This document shows positions 34,676 through 42,477 of a stretch of DNA of 64,000 nt, one piece after another (position 1 is the stretch's first letter; each line of letters begins with the position of its first letter). The notes beneath the pieces are model-generated. The model saw only the letters and a list, made by a program, of their open reading frames with translations, did no database searches and had not been told where the DNA came from. The position numbers were made by a program, and so were the translations under genes. Source of the DNA: Curtobacterium sp. ISL-83 (GTDB lineage Bacteria > Actinomycetota > Actinomycetes > Actinomycetales > Microbacteriaceae); NCBI RefSeq assembly GCF_018613895.1, contig NZ_JAGGPH010000007.1, forward strand, positions 620,001 through 684,000, read 5' to 3'.

Positions 34676-37174
34676 ATGTTCAAAACGACCACGGCCCTTG
34701 CGCTCTGCGCAGCGGCAGCCGTGCTCTCCGCGTTCGGGGCCATCGCTCCCGTCCAGACCGCGGAGGCGGCGTCCACCGCCACCGGCGGTGCCGGGGCGTC
34801 GCTGCCGTACCAGGAGGTCCAGGCCGAGGCCGCGACCACCAACGGCACGGTCATCGGACCGAGCTACACCCAGGGGCAGCTCGCCGACGAGGCCTCCGGC
34901 CGCAAGGCGGTCACGCTCTCCGGCGTCGGGAAGTACGTGCAGCTCACCCTGCCGCAAGCCGCCAACTCGGTCGACGTCCGGTACTCGGTGCCGGACACAG
35001 CCGACGGGTCGGTGTACTCGGCTCCGCTCGGGCTGTCCGTCGGGGGGACGAAGCAGGCCGACCTGTCCCTGACGAACGCCTACTCCTGGTACTACGGCGG
35101 CTACCCGTTCTCGAACCAGCCGTCGCAGGGCAGCCCGCACCACTTCTACGACGAGGTGCACCGGCTGCTCGACAAGACCTACCCCGCGGGCACCACGATC
35201 ACCCTGCAGGTCGATGCGGCGTCCGCAGCGTCGTCCATCACCGTCGACCTCGCCGACTTCGAGGCCGTGGCCCCGGCGTCGACGCAACCCAGCGGCTCGA
35301 AGTCGGTGACGGACTACGGCGCCGACGCGACCGGGGCGAAGGACTCGAGCGCCGCGTTCACCCAGGCGATCGCGGCGGCCGGTGCCGGCGGGACCGTGTG
35401 GATCCCGGCCGGGACCTTCCAGGTGAACCAGCACGTGATGGTGAACAACGTCACGGTGGCCGGCGCCGGGATCTGGCGGTCGACCGTGACCGGCAACGGG
35501 GTCGGGTTCTACGGGAACTCCGCGCCGAACCCGTCCACGAACGTCAAGCTCCACGACTTCGCCATCGTCGGCAACGTCCAGGAGCGGAACGACTCGGCGC
35601 AGGTCAACGGCGTCGGCGGCGCGATGTCGAACTCGACGGTGTCGAACCTGTGGATCGAGCACACCAAGGTGGGCGCGTGGATGGACGGCCCGATGGACGG
35701 GACGACGTTCTCCGGTCTGCGGATCCGTGACACCACGGCGGACGGGATCAACTTCCACGACGGCGTGACGAACTCGACCGTGACGAACTCGGACCTCCGG
35801 AACCTCGGTGACGACGGACTCGCGACGTGGGCGGACACGAACGCCGACGCGAACGACACGTTCTCGAACAACACCGTGCAGCTGCCCATCCTGGCGAACG
35901 GGATCGCGATCTACGGCGGTCACGACAACACGGTCTCGGGCAACCGGGTCGTGGACGCCGGCATCAACCAGGGCGGCGGCATCCACGTCGCGCAGCGGTT
36001 CAACTCGACGCCCCTCGGCAAGACGACCGTCTCCGGCAACACCATCGTCCGTTCGGGCGACCTCGACCCGAACTGGCAGTTCGGCGTCGGCGCGCTCTGG
36101 TTCGATGCCCGCGACGCGGCCGTCAACGCGCAGATCGCGGTCTCGAACCTCGTCATCCAGGACAGCCCGTACGAGGCAGTGCAGTTCGTCTCGGGGAGCT
36201 CGATCCAAGGGGTGAGCCTGTCGAACGTGACGATCCAGAACGTCGGGACCTTCGCCGTCCAGAAGCAGGTCGCGGGCGCGGCGACGTTCACGAACGTGAC
36301 GGCAACCGGCATCGGCGGACCGGCGGGGACGTACGACTGCGGGGTCGGGTTCACGATCACCGACGGCGGCGGCAACTCCGGGTACGGCACCCAGTACTGC
36401 GGGCCGTGGCCGGCGTCGAACCTCGGCGGATCGGGCGGTGGCGGGTCGAACCCCGCGGCGCTCGCGCTGAGCCCGTCGTCGCTGTCCTTCGGTTCGACGA
36501 ACGTCGGGTCGTCGTCGGCGGCGCAGACCATCACGGTCAAGAACACCGGTGGGGCGACCGCCTCGATCTCCGGTGTCTCGGCGAGTGGTGACTTCGCGCA
36601 GACGAACACCTGCGGTTCGTCGCTGCCCGCAGGGGCGTCCTGCTCCGTCTCGGTCACGTTCAAGCCGACCGCCGCCGGGTCCCGCACGGGCACCCTCGCG
36701 GTGAGCGGATCGGCCAGCACGAGCGCCGCGCTCTCGGGCGCCGGCGTCGCGACCTCCGGGACGAACCTGGCGCTCGGCAAGCCGGCCTCGGCGTCGTCCT
36801 CGACGGACGTCTACGGTGCGGGCAACGTGACCGACGGCAACACGTCGTCGTACTGGGAGTCGCAGAACAACGCGTTCCCGCAGTGGGTCCAGGTCGACCT
36901 CGGATCGGCACAGTCGGTGTCGACCGTGACCCTGAACCTGCCGCCGAGTTCAGCCTGGGGCGCCCGCACCGAGACGCTGAGCGTGCAGGGGTCGACGGAC
37001 GGTTCGTCATTCTCGACGCTCAAGGCCTCGGCCGGGTACACCTTCGACCCGTCGACGGGCAACGCCGTCCGGATCTCGGTGCCCACGACGTCGGTGCGGT
37101 ACGTGCGCATCGCGATCACGGGCAACACCGGCTGGGCAGCCGGTCAGGTGTCCGAGCTCGGCGTCTTCGGGTAG
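34676..37174 (+). CDS. Secreted GH87-type alpha-1,3-glucanase (mycodextranase-like)
   Basis: 832 residues, ATG after AAAGGAAC. The signal peptide ends near AEAAST. Domains in order: a CBM6-like sandwich (about 45-200), a right-handed beta-helix (about 210-575), an ASH/choice-of-anchor-D domain (SLSFGSTNVGSSSAAQTITV, about 595-690), and a C-terminal discoidin/CBM32-like domain (NLALGKPASASS onwards). The helix holds DGINFHDG (Asp356) and NLGDDGLATW (Asp379, Asp380); this D, +23, +24 spacing is that of the GH87 catalytic triad. It should cleave alpha-1,3-glucan, as in fungal walls or streptococcal mutan. A strong terminator follows. Confidence 0.88.
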   Translation: MFKTTTALALCAAAAVLSAFGAIAPVQTAEAASTATGGAGASLPYQEVQAEAATTNGTVIGPSYTQGQLADEASGRKAVTLSGVGKYVQLTLPQAANSVDVRYSVPDTADGSVYSAPLGLSVGGTKQADLSLTNAYSWYYGGYPFSNQPSQGSPHHFYDEVHRLLDKTYPAGTTITLQVDAASAASSITVDLADFEAVAPASTQPSGSKSVTDYGADATGAKDSSAAFTQAIAAAGAGGTVWIPAGTFQVNQHVMVNNVTVAGAGIWRSTVTGNGVGFYGNSAPNPSTNVKLHDFAIVGNVQERNDSAQVNGVGGAMSNSTVSNLWIEHTKVGAWMDGPMDGTTFSGLRIRDTTADGINFHDGVTNSTVTNSDLRNLGDDGLATWADTNADANDTFSNNTVQLPILANGIAIYGGHDNTVSGNRVVDAGINQGGGIHVAQRFNSTPLGKTTVSGNTIVRSGDLDPNWQFGVGALWFDARDAAVNAQIAVSNLVIQDSPYEAVQFVSGSSIQGVSLSNVTIQNVGTFAVQKQVAGAATFTNVTATGIGGPAGTYDCGVGFTITDGGGNSGYGTQYCGPWPASNLGGSGGGGSNPAALALSPSSLSFGSTNVGSSSAAQTITVKNTGGATASISGVSASGDFAQTNTCGSSLPAGASCSVSVTFKPTAAGSRTGTLAVSGSASTSAALSGAGVATSGTNLALGKPASASSSTDVYGAGNVTDGNTSSYWESQNNAFPQWVQVDLGSAQSVSTVTLNLPPSSAWGARTETLSVQGSTDGSSFSTLKASAGYTFDPSTGNAVRISVPTTSVRYVRIAITGNTGWAAGQVSELGVFG

Positions 37175-37181
37175 GCGTCGG

Positions 37182-37224
37182 GGACGGGAGGCGCGTTGCG
37201 GCCCCCGCAACGCGCCTCCCGTCC
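37182..37224. terminator. Terminator of the GH87 gene (GGGAGG family)
   Basis: A near-perfect 20-bp stem with a 3-base loop, beginning 8 bases after the stop. The stem core GACGGGAGGCGCG is shared with other intergenic hairpins in the window. Confidence 0.8.
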
Positions 37225-37267
37225 GCCCGTGGGAGGGATTCGGATCTCGACTTGCCCCAACAAGGTG

Positions 37268-37285
37268 AGTGAGTGTACAGTCACT
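37268..37285. promoter_or_regulatory. TetR operator-like palindrome 1
   Basis: AGTGAGTGTACAGTCACT, an 18-bp dyad with one mismatch pair, before the small membrane-protein genes. It is close to the perfect site at 37789. Confidence 0.7.
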
Positions 37286-37343
37286 GATATGCGCCACCAC
37301 GGCGGCGGGCTCGCCGCCGGAGGAAGGCGGGGGTCGATCACCA

Positions 37344-37361
37344 AGTGAGTGAGTAATCACT
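37344..37361. promoter_or_regulatory. TetR operator-like palindrome 2
   Basis: AGTGAGTGAGTAATCACT, weaker dyad with the same AGTGA-n8-TCACT frame, 19 bases before ATG 37381. A 19-codon leader ORF (37289-37348) lies between sites 1 and 2 and ends inside this one. Confidence 0.55.
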
Positions 37362-37380
37362 CTCAACGAGAGGAAGCGCC

Positions 37381-37464
37381 ATGAAGAACGACATCACGAT
37401 GCGATGGGTCGCACTCATCCCGTTCGCCGTCCTGGTCGTCGGCCTGTTCTCCGCCTGGGACTGA
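37381..37464 (+). CDS. Tiny membrane protein, 27 aa
   Basis: MKNDITMRWVALIPFAVLVV followed by GLFSAWD. One transmembrane helix with a short charged N-terminus and a C-terminal SAWD. A strong ribosome site (AGAGGAAG, 4 bases before ATG) supports translation. It stands directly behind two TetR operator-like palindromes and 56 bases before a second tiny membrane protein with the same AWD ending. No family is recognised. It may be a small modulator of the MFS exporter encoded next to it or a stress-induced membrane peptide; this is inference. Confidence 0.55.
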   Translation: MKNDITMRWVALIPFAVLVVGLFSAWD

Positions 37465-37520
37465 CCGGCCGGCGAGCACCACACCACCACCCGCACACCG
37501 AATCAACGAGGAGTACGCAC

Positions 37521-37634
37521 ATGAGCACCAACACCGCAGGAACCGCCATCTGGACCCGCAAGAAGATCGCCTGGTGGGTGACCTTCGGGGTCCTCTGCCT
37601 CAGTACCATCGCGATGCTCGGCGCCTGGGACTGA
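37521..37634 (+). CDS. Tiny membrane protein, 37 aa
   Basis: Begins MSTNTAGTAIWTRKKIAWWV, then one hydrophobic helix (TFGVLCLSTIAMLG) and the ending AWD. The ribosome site GAGGAG is 7 bases before ATG. It shares the C-terminal (G/S)AWD with the 27-residue protein just upstream, so the two are probably a related pair made from one mRNA. A perfect terminator follows 11 bases after the stop, closing a two-gene unit controlled by the TetR-type sites at 37268 and 37344. Function unknown. Confidence 0.6.
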   Translation: MSTNTAGTAIWTRKKIAWWVTFGVLCLSTIAMLGAWD

Positions 37635-37645
37635 TGCGTCGACCC

Positions 37646-37681
37646 AACGGGGCGGACTGGCGATCGCCAGTCCGCCCCGTT
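37646..37681. terminator. Terminator of the small membrane-protein unit
   Basis: A 36-base perfect palindrome (aacggggcggactggcga and its complement), 12 bases after the stop and followed by tgt. It should work in both directions. Confidence 0.8.
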
Positions 37682-37788
37682 GTCGTTCCCGGACCGTCCG
37701 CTGTCGAGCCGGCCCGTTCGCGGGTGCGGACGGTCGGTGAGTACCCGGTCGGAAATCGATCGGGAAAAAGACTTGCGGGAGCGTGGAG

Positions 37789-37806
37789 AGTGACTGTACA
37801 GTCACT
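37789..37806. promoter_or_regulatory. TetR operator, perfect 18-bp palindrome
   Basis: AGTGACTGTACAGTCACT, a perfect dyad ending 3 bases before the TetR start codon at 37810, so the regulator very likely controls itself. Confidence 0.8.
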
Positions 37807-37809
37807 GCC

Positions 37810-38367
37810 ATGAACACGAACACACTCTCCACCGCCGAGGTCCGGCGGCCGGTGGTTGCCGAAGCGGCGCTCCGCGAATTCGCTCCCGGCGGCTACCACG
37901 GGGCAACCGTCGCCGACGTGGCCCGGGAATCCCGGATCTCGCCGGCCTACGTCTTCAAGCTCTTCCCGAGCAAGGAGTCGCTGTTCGTCGCCGCACTCGA
38001 GACGTGCTTCGCGAAGGTGCTGGTGGCCCTCGCGGACGGCGCCGACCGGGCCGAGGGAGCCACACCGCAGGCAGTCCTGGACGAGATGGGGATCGCGTAC
38101 GCGGAACTCATCCGAGACCGCACCCTGCTCATGCTGCAGGTGCACGCCCAGTCCGTCGCCGAGGTCCCCGAGATCGGCACGGCCCTCCGCGCCGGGCTCG
38201 CGTCCGTGACCGAGTTCGCCCAGCGTCGTTCCGGCGCCGACGACGTGGCCGTCCAGCGGTTCATGGCGTACGGGCAGCTCTGCCACCTCATCGTCACCGC
38301 ACAGATCGACGACCTCCCCACGGAGTGGGCGCGGTTGCTCGCAACCGGTATCCGCCACCCCGCCTAA
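37810..38367 (+). CDS. TetR-family regulator (paralogue A)
   Basis: 185 residues. ATG 37810 is chosen because the upstream in-frame codons run through the operator. The DNA-binding domain is VVAEAALREFAPGGYHGATVADVARESRISPAYVFKLFPSKESLF. The C-terminal domain includes LLMLQVHAQSVAEVPEIGTA and FMAYGQLCHLIVTAQIDDLP. It is closely similar along its whole length to the TetR at 42478 (same GGYHGAT, SPAYVFKLFP, RDRTLLMLQVHAQSVAE and RFMAYGQLCHLIVTA blocks). The MFS exporter follows at once, with another operator between. It is therefore a drug- or metabolite-sensing repressor of an exporter. Confidence 0.92.
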   Translation: MNTNTLSTAEVRRPVVAEAALREFAPGGYHGATVADVARESRISPAYVFKLFPSKESLFVAALETCFAKVLVALADGADRAEGATPQAVLDEMGIAYAELIRDRTLLMLQVHAQSVAEVPEIGTALRAGLASVTEFAQRRSGADDVAVQRFMAYGQLCHLIVTAQIDDLPTEWARLLATGIRHPA

Positions 38368-38390
38368 CCATCCTCTTCTTTTTGCCCGCA

Positions 38391-38408
38391 AGTGAGTGAT
38401 CAACCACT
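38391..38408. promoter_or_regulatory. TetR operator-like palindrome before the MFS gene
   Basis: AGTGAGTGATCAACCACT, same frame as the other sites with one weaker arm, 21 bases before the exporter start. Confidence 0.6.
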
Positions 38409-38429
38409 CTTCACCGTCAGGAGTTCATC

Positions 38430-39887
38430 ATGAGTACGGCCACCCGCTCCACCGCCACGTCGCCCTCGACGTCCTCGTCCGCCGCCCCGTCCACGCAGCC
38501 CCGGAGTTCCCGCAAGTGGCTCGCCCTGACGGTCCTGGCGCTCGCCCAGTTCCTCGTCGTCCTCGACGCGTCGATCGTCAACATCGCGCTCCCCGTCCTC
38601 GGCGACAAGCTGCACATGACGACGGCGGCGCTCGCCTGGGTGATCACCGCCTACGTCCTGGCGTTCGGCGGGCTGCTGCTCCTGGGCGGCCGGCTCGCTG
38701 ACCGGTACGGACACCGTCGCGTGTTCCTCATCGGTGTCGCCGGCTTCATCGGTGCCTCGGCGCTCGCCGGGTTCTCGGTCAGCAGCGGGATGCTCCTGAC
38801 TGCCCGCGCCGTGCAGGGTGTGTCCGCCGCCCTGCTCGCCCCGGCCGCGCTCGCACTGCTCACCCACCTGTTCCCGGACAGCGGGGAGCGCACGAAGGCC
38901 CTCGGGGTCTGGGGCGGTGTCGCCGGCATCGGGTCGGCTGCCGGTGTGCTGCTCGGTGGTGTGCTGACCGCCGCGCTCGGATGGCAGTCGGTGTTCTTCG
39001 TCAACGTGCCGATCGGGCTGCTCGTCCTGATCGCCATCCCGTTCCTCATCACGCCGGACGTCGCCGGAGCCCGCACGAAGCTCGACATGCCGGGTGCTGC
39101 CACCATCACCGGGGCGCTCGTCGCAGCCGTCGGGGCGCTCAGCGCCGTCGACCAGGTCGGCTTCGTGCACCCGCTGACCATCGGCCTCGCGGTCGCCGCC
39201 GTCGTGCTCGGTGTCGCCTTCATCGTGATCGAGCGCCGGACCGCCGAGCCCCTCGTCCCGCTGTCCGTGTTCCGGAACCGCAACCTGTCCGTCGGCAACA
39301 TCGTGATGCTGCTGGTCGGTGCCGCGATGGTCGCCCTGTTCTTCGCCCTCTCGGTCTACATGCAGGCCGTGCTCGGCTACGACGCCCTCACCACGGGGCT
39401 GACGCAGCTGCCGCTCGCCGGTGCCCTGGTCGTCGTCGCCGGTCTCGCTCCGGCCCTGATCGGCCGACTCGGCACGAAGGCCACGCTCGTCGGGTCCCTC
39501 GTCGTCCTGGCCGCCGGCCTGGTCTGGCTCTCGTTCGCACCGTCCGACGCCACGTTCGTGGGGCAGCTGCTCGGCCCGAGCCTGCTCATCGGGATCGGCA
39601 TGGGCGGCGCGTTCGTCACGACGACCCAGCTGTCGGTGGACGGCGTCGAGGGTGGCGAGTCCGGCCTGGCCGGTGGCCTCGTCAACACCAGCCAGCAGAT
39701 CGGCGGCGCGCTCGGTCTGGCGGTCCTGTCGACGGTCGCGACCGTCCGGACCGAGGCCCTGGCCCACGCCGGAGCTGCCGCTCCGGTAGCGCTGACCGGC
39801 GGGTTCTCCTGGCTCTTCCTCGGAGCGGCCGGCATCGCCCTCGCCGGTGCGGTCGTCGCCTCCTTCAGCGCGGGAGACCGGCGCTGA
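38430..39887 (+). CDS. MFS drug exporter, DHA2 (14-TMS) family
   Basis: 485 residues, EmrB/QacA type. After a Ser/Thr-rich 28-residue N-terminal tail comes ALAQFLVVLDASIVNIALP, the first-helix motif D1 of DHA2 transporters. Next are motif A GGRLADRYGHRRVF and motif C in the fifth helix (GVAGIGSAAGVLLGGVL). About 14 hydrophobic helices follow, ending FSWLFLGAAGIALAGAVVAS. It exports drugs or toxic metabolites by proton antiport. A start ATG with AGGAG before it and an operator-like site show that the preceding TetR controls it. Confidence 0.93.
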   Translation: MSTATRSTATSPSTSSSAAPSTQPRSSRKWLALTVLALAQFLVVLDASIVNIALPVLGDKLHMTTAALAWVITAYVLAFGGLLLLGGRLADRYGHRRVFLIGVAGFIGASALAGFSVSSGMLLTARAVQGVSAALLAPAALALLTHLFPDSGERTKALGVWGGVAGIGSAAGVLLGGVLTAALGWQSVFFVNVPIGLLVLIAIPFLITPDVAGARTKLDMPGAATITGALVAAVGALSAVDQVGFVHPLTIGLAVAAVVLGVAFIVIERRTAEPLVPLSVFRNRNLSVGNIVMLLVGAAMVALFFALSVYMQAVLGYDALTTGLTQLPLAGALVVVAGLAPALIGRLGTKATLVGSLVVLAAGLVWLSFAPSDATFVGQLLGPSLLIGIGMGGAFVTTTQLSVDGVEGGESGLAGGLVNTSQQIGGALGLAVLSTVATVRTEALAHAGAAAPVALTGGFSWLFLGAAGIALAGAVVASFSAGDRR

Positions 39888-39913
39888 CACCCCGATCGCG
39901 CTGACACCACACC

Positions 39914-39954
39914 CCGGAATGCCCGGACGAGCCTCGGCCGTCCGGGCATTCCGG
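39914..39954. terminator. Terminator after the MFS gene
   Basis: A 16-bp perfect stem (ccggaatgcccggacg and complement) with a 9-base loop, 27 bases after the stop, between two convergent genes. Confidence 0.7.
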
Positions 39955-40014
39955 CGTCCGGCGTCCCGCCGTCCGTCTTTCCGGCGTCTGACTTTCCGGC
40001 GCTCCGGCGCGGGT

Positions 40015-40563
40015 TCAGTGCGCGGTGGCCTCGGCTCGACGGCGCCGGTAGGCCGCAGCGTTCACCCGGTTGCCGCACTCCTCCATGCCGCACCACGCAC
40101 GACGGCGGCCCCGCGACCGGTCCACGAAGACCCGGGTGCACTCGTCTCGTCCGCACTCCTTCACCAGCTCGAGCACGCCGGGGGAAACGACGTCGATGCC
40201 CGCCCGCGCGACCGTCGAGAGCACGGCGGACAGCTCACCGACGACCCGGATCCCGGTGCTGCCGACCACCGGCGTCAGCGGGGTGGCTGCGGCTGCCCGG
40301 TTCACGACGTCGAGGTCGTCCTGATCGCCCGGGGAACCGGCGGTGCGGGCCGTGACCAGGCGGTACAGCGCCTCCCGCAGGTCGAGTGCCGTGCGGAGGC
40401 CTGCGTCATCGACCGGGACGGGCTCGGCCGTCAGGTCCGCGGCGTCGATCCACTCCCGGAGGTCGTCGGCGGTCAGCAGGAGTTCCTCCGGCTCGGACCG
40501 GCGCCACTTCCGGGAGCCGAGGAGGTCGAGGGCGATGTTGCCGCTGACGAAGACGTGGTGCAC
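40015..40563 (-). CDS. CGNR zinc-finger (ABATE-domain) regulator
   Basis: 182 residues. The N-terminal ABATE-like stress-response domain (GNIALDLLGSRKWRR, helical middle) is followed by a C-terminal zinc finger CTRVFVDRSRGRRRAWCGME and CGNRVNAAAYRRRR, carrying the CGNR signature. These are DNA-binding regulators of actinobacteria. GTG 40563 is the start. No ribosome site precedes it; instead a TCACC-n9-GTGA element touches the start, so a leaderless transcript is likely. The same element lies before the divergent DinB gene and before another regulator at 46070. Confidence 0.85.
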   Translation of the reverse strand: MHHVFVSGNIALDLLGSRKWRRSEPEELLLTADDLREWIDAADLTAEPVPVDDAGLRTALDLREALYRLVTARTAGSPGDQDDLDVVNRAAAATPLTPVVGSTGIRVVGELSAVLSTVARAGIDVVSPGVLELVKECGRDECTRVFVDRSRGRRRAWCGMEECGNRVNAAAYRRRRAEATAH

Positions 40564-40564
40564 G

Positions 40565-40583
40565 TCACCATCCTGAACAGTGA
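40565..40583. promoter_or_regulatory. 19-bp TCACCA-n7-CAGTGA element, copy 1
   Basis: TCACCATCCTGAACAGTGA, 1 base before the CGNR start codon. Read on the minus strand, CAGGAT sits 6-7 bases before GTG, like the -10 box of a leaderless promoter. Confidence 0.55.
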
Positions 40584-40656
40584 CCCCCCGGAGCGCAACC
40601 GCCGTTCGTCCGCGACGTCACGTGCTTGACCGGTGACGCGGTGTCTGTCACGATCA

Positions 40657-40675
40657 TCACCAGTTCAACCAGTGA
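40657..40675. promoter_or_regulatory. 19-bp TCACCA-n7-CAGTGA element, copy 2
   Basis: TCACCAGTTCAACCAGTGA, 19 bases before the DinB-like gene start, in the divergent region shared with the CGNR gene. Confidence 0.5.
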
Positions 40676-40694
40676 CGGGAATGGGAGCGACCGG

Positions 40695-41180
40695 ATGATC
40701 GATCGAGATGACTACTGGTACTTCGTCGACCGGGCGCTCGGCGGGATGCGCACCATCGTCGCCGAGCTCGGTGACGACCTGGCGAACCGCCCGACGCCAC
40801 TGCCCGGTGGCAACTCGCCGTACGCGTTGTTGCACCACTGCGTCGGTGTCGTCGACGCGTGGGTCGGCGGCTTCGTCTCCGGACGCCCGATCCAGCGGGA
40901 CCGGGCGGCGGAGTTCACCGCGTCGGGAGCGGTGGGACCGTTGCTCGACCGGGTCGACGCGGCATCCGCCCGCTTCCGGGCGGACCTGGCCGTCGCCGAT
41001 CCCAGTGCACCACTCGCACAGGAGCCCCCGGCCGACTTCGAGGGGCCGGAGCGCTCGTTGACCGTCGGCGGTGCCCTGCAGCACGTGTACGAGGAGCTCG
41101 CTCAGCACCACGGACAGATGGAGCAGATGCGCGACCTGATCGTCGCGGTCGATCGGCGGACGGTGGTGGTCGCATCATGA
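40695..41180 (+). CDS. DinB-like (DUF664) family protein
   Basis: 161 residues from ATG 40695, with GGGAG 7 bases before; the open frame above is not preceded by a site. It is a four-helix-bundle protein of the DinB/DUF664 type: YFVDRALGGMRTIVAELGDD, LLHHCVGVVDAWVG and ALQHVYEELAQHHGQMEQMRD. The His residues in LLHHC and QHHGQM are the metal ligands. Many family members are thiol-dependent transferases or of unknown function. Its stop overlaps the aminotransferase start by 4 bases, so the pair form an operon. Confidence 0.85.
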   Translation: MIDRDDYWYFVDRALGGMRTIVAELGDDLANRPTPLPGGNSPYALLHHCVGVVDAWVGGFVSGRPIQRDRAAEFTASGAVGPLLDRVDAASARFRADLAVADPSAPLAQEPPADFEGPERSLTVGGALQHVYEELAQHHGQMEQMRDLIVAVDRRTVVVAS

Positions 41181-42409
41181 ACGACATCGTGCGGGTGCAG
41201 CACGACCAGATCCGGGTGCAGCACGACCAGATCCGGGTGCAGCACGACCAGGTGCGGGTGCAGTCGGAGCACACGCTCCGGTCCGGCGGCGGCGTGAAGT
41301 GGGGCGCGGTGCCGGCCGGTGTCACGCCGTCCTGGGTGGCCGACATGGACTTCGGGATCCCGGAGGTCGTCCGCGAGGCGATGGAGCGCGTGATCCGCGA
41401 CGGGCAGCTCGGCTACCCGTTCATGCCGGACGGCGACCCGCTCGCCCCCGCGTTCGAAGGACGGATGCGGGACCGGTACGGGTGGGCGCCGGCACCGGAT
41501 CGGGTGCGGGTGTTCACCGACCTGATCCAGGTCCTGCAGGTCGTGATCGAGCACACGACCCGTCCCGGTGACGCCGTGGCGATCCACGTCCCGACCTACC
41601 CGCCGTTCGTCGCGACCATCCAGCGATCGGGTCGGGTGCTCGTGCCGCTCGGCGTCGAGGACGGGCCCGACGGGTGGGAGCTCGAGTCCGACGGCCTGGA
41701 GGAACGGCTCCGGGCCGCCGGTTGTCGGCTGATCGTCGTGGTGAACCCCCACAACCCGACGGGCCGGGTCCTCCGGCGGCCGGAACTCGAGCGTCTGGCG
41801 GAGGTCGCCCGTGCCCTCGACATCCCGGTGCTGAGCGACGAGATCCACGCCGACCTGACGTACGAGCCGCACACGCACATCCCGTTCGCCTCGCTGGACG
41901 ACGACGCGGCGAACCGGACCATCACGGCGACGTCGGCGACGAAGGCGTTCAACATCGCGGGGCTCCGCTGCGCGGTGACGCACATCGGGTACGAGCCGCT
42001 CCGCCGAGCCCTCACCGCGGCGCCGCTCGACTACTTCGGGCAGCCGAGCACGCTGGGGCGGGTCGCGACCGTGGCGGCGTGGCGCGACGGTGACGCCTGG
42101 CTGGAGAACGTCCGCGCGGTGCTGGCGGACAACCGGGCCCGGGTCGCGGTGTGGGCGTCCGGGTACCCGGAGCTCGTGCACCACGCTCCGGAAGCGACCT
42201 ACCTGTCGTGGATCGGCTTCGGGCAGACGGCGATCGCCGACCGTCCCGTTGAGGCCGTGCTCGAGCGTGGACGGGTCCTGCTGAGCAACGGCGCGGAGTT
42301 CGCCGCCGGCACGTCCGTGGACACCGGCGCGTTCGGTCGCATCAACTTCGCGACGTCACCAGCGCGACTCGAGCGCATCCTGGAGGGGGTGCACCGGGCG
42401 CTGTCGTGA
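41177..42409 (+). CDS. MalY/PatB-type aminotransferase (C-S lyase)
   Basis: 410 residues, fold-type I PLP enzyme. The core begins VTPSWVADMDFGIPEVVREA, then LGYPFMPDGDPLAPAF, VVNPHNPTGRVLRR, PVLSDEIHADLTY, and ATSATKAFNIAGLRCAV with the PLP-binding Lys. This block order is that of MalY/PatB cystathionine beta-lyase-like enzymes. The first 35 residues are odd: three copies of VQHDQIR from a 21-bp tandem repeat (41195-41257). They precede the normal start of the fold and look like an expansion. Start ATG 41177 overlaps the DinB stop. Confidence 0.9.
   Translation: MNDIVRVQHDQIRVQHDQIRVQHDQVRVQSEHTLRSGGGVKWGAVPAGVTPSWVADMDFGIPEVVREAMERVIRDGQLGYPFMPDGDPLAPAFEGRMRDRYGWAPAPDRVRVFTDLIQVLQVVIEHTTRPGDAVAIHVPTYPPFVATIQRSGRVLVPLGVEDGPDGWELESDGLEERLRAAGCRLIVVVNPHNPTGRVLRRPELERLAEVARALDIPVLSDEIHADLTYEPHTHIPFASLDDDAANRTITATSATKAFNIAGLRCAVTHIGYEPLRRALTAAPLDYFGQPSTLGRVATVAAWRDGDAWLENVRAVLADNRARVAVWASGYPELVHHAPEATYLSWIGFGQTAIADRPVEAVLERGRVLLSNGAEFAAGTSVDTGAFGRINFATSPARLERILEGVHRALS
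41195..41257 (+). repeat. 21-bp in-frame tandem repeat at the aminotransferase start
   Basis: Three units of GTGCAGCACGACCAGATCCG(G), the third with two changes, encoding VQHDQIR/VQHDQVR. Confidence 0.9.
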
Positions 42410-42477
42410 GCAGCGTCGTGCTGGTCGGGCCGGCGGGCGACGGCGGGGCCGGTTCGGTCCCGAGACCGGACCCGAGG

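Noticed and set aside
37289-37348. A 19-codon leader ORF (starts MRHHGGG)
   Set aside because: It lies between two operator sites, has no ribosome site and a low-complexity product; not enough to call a gene or attenuator.
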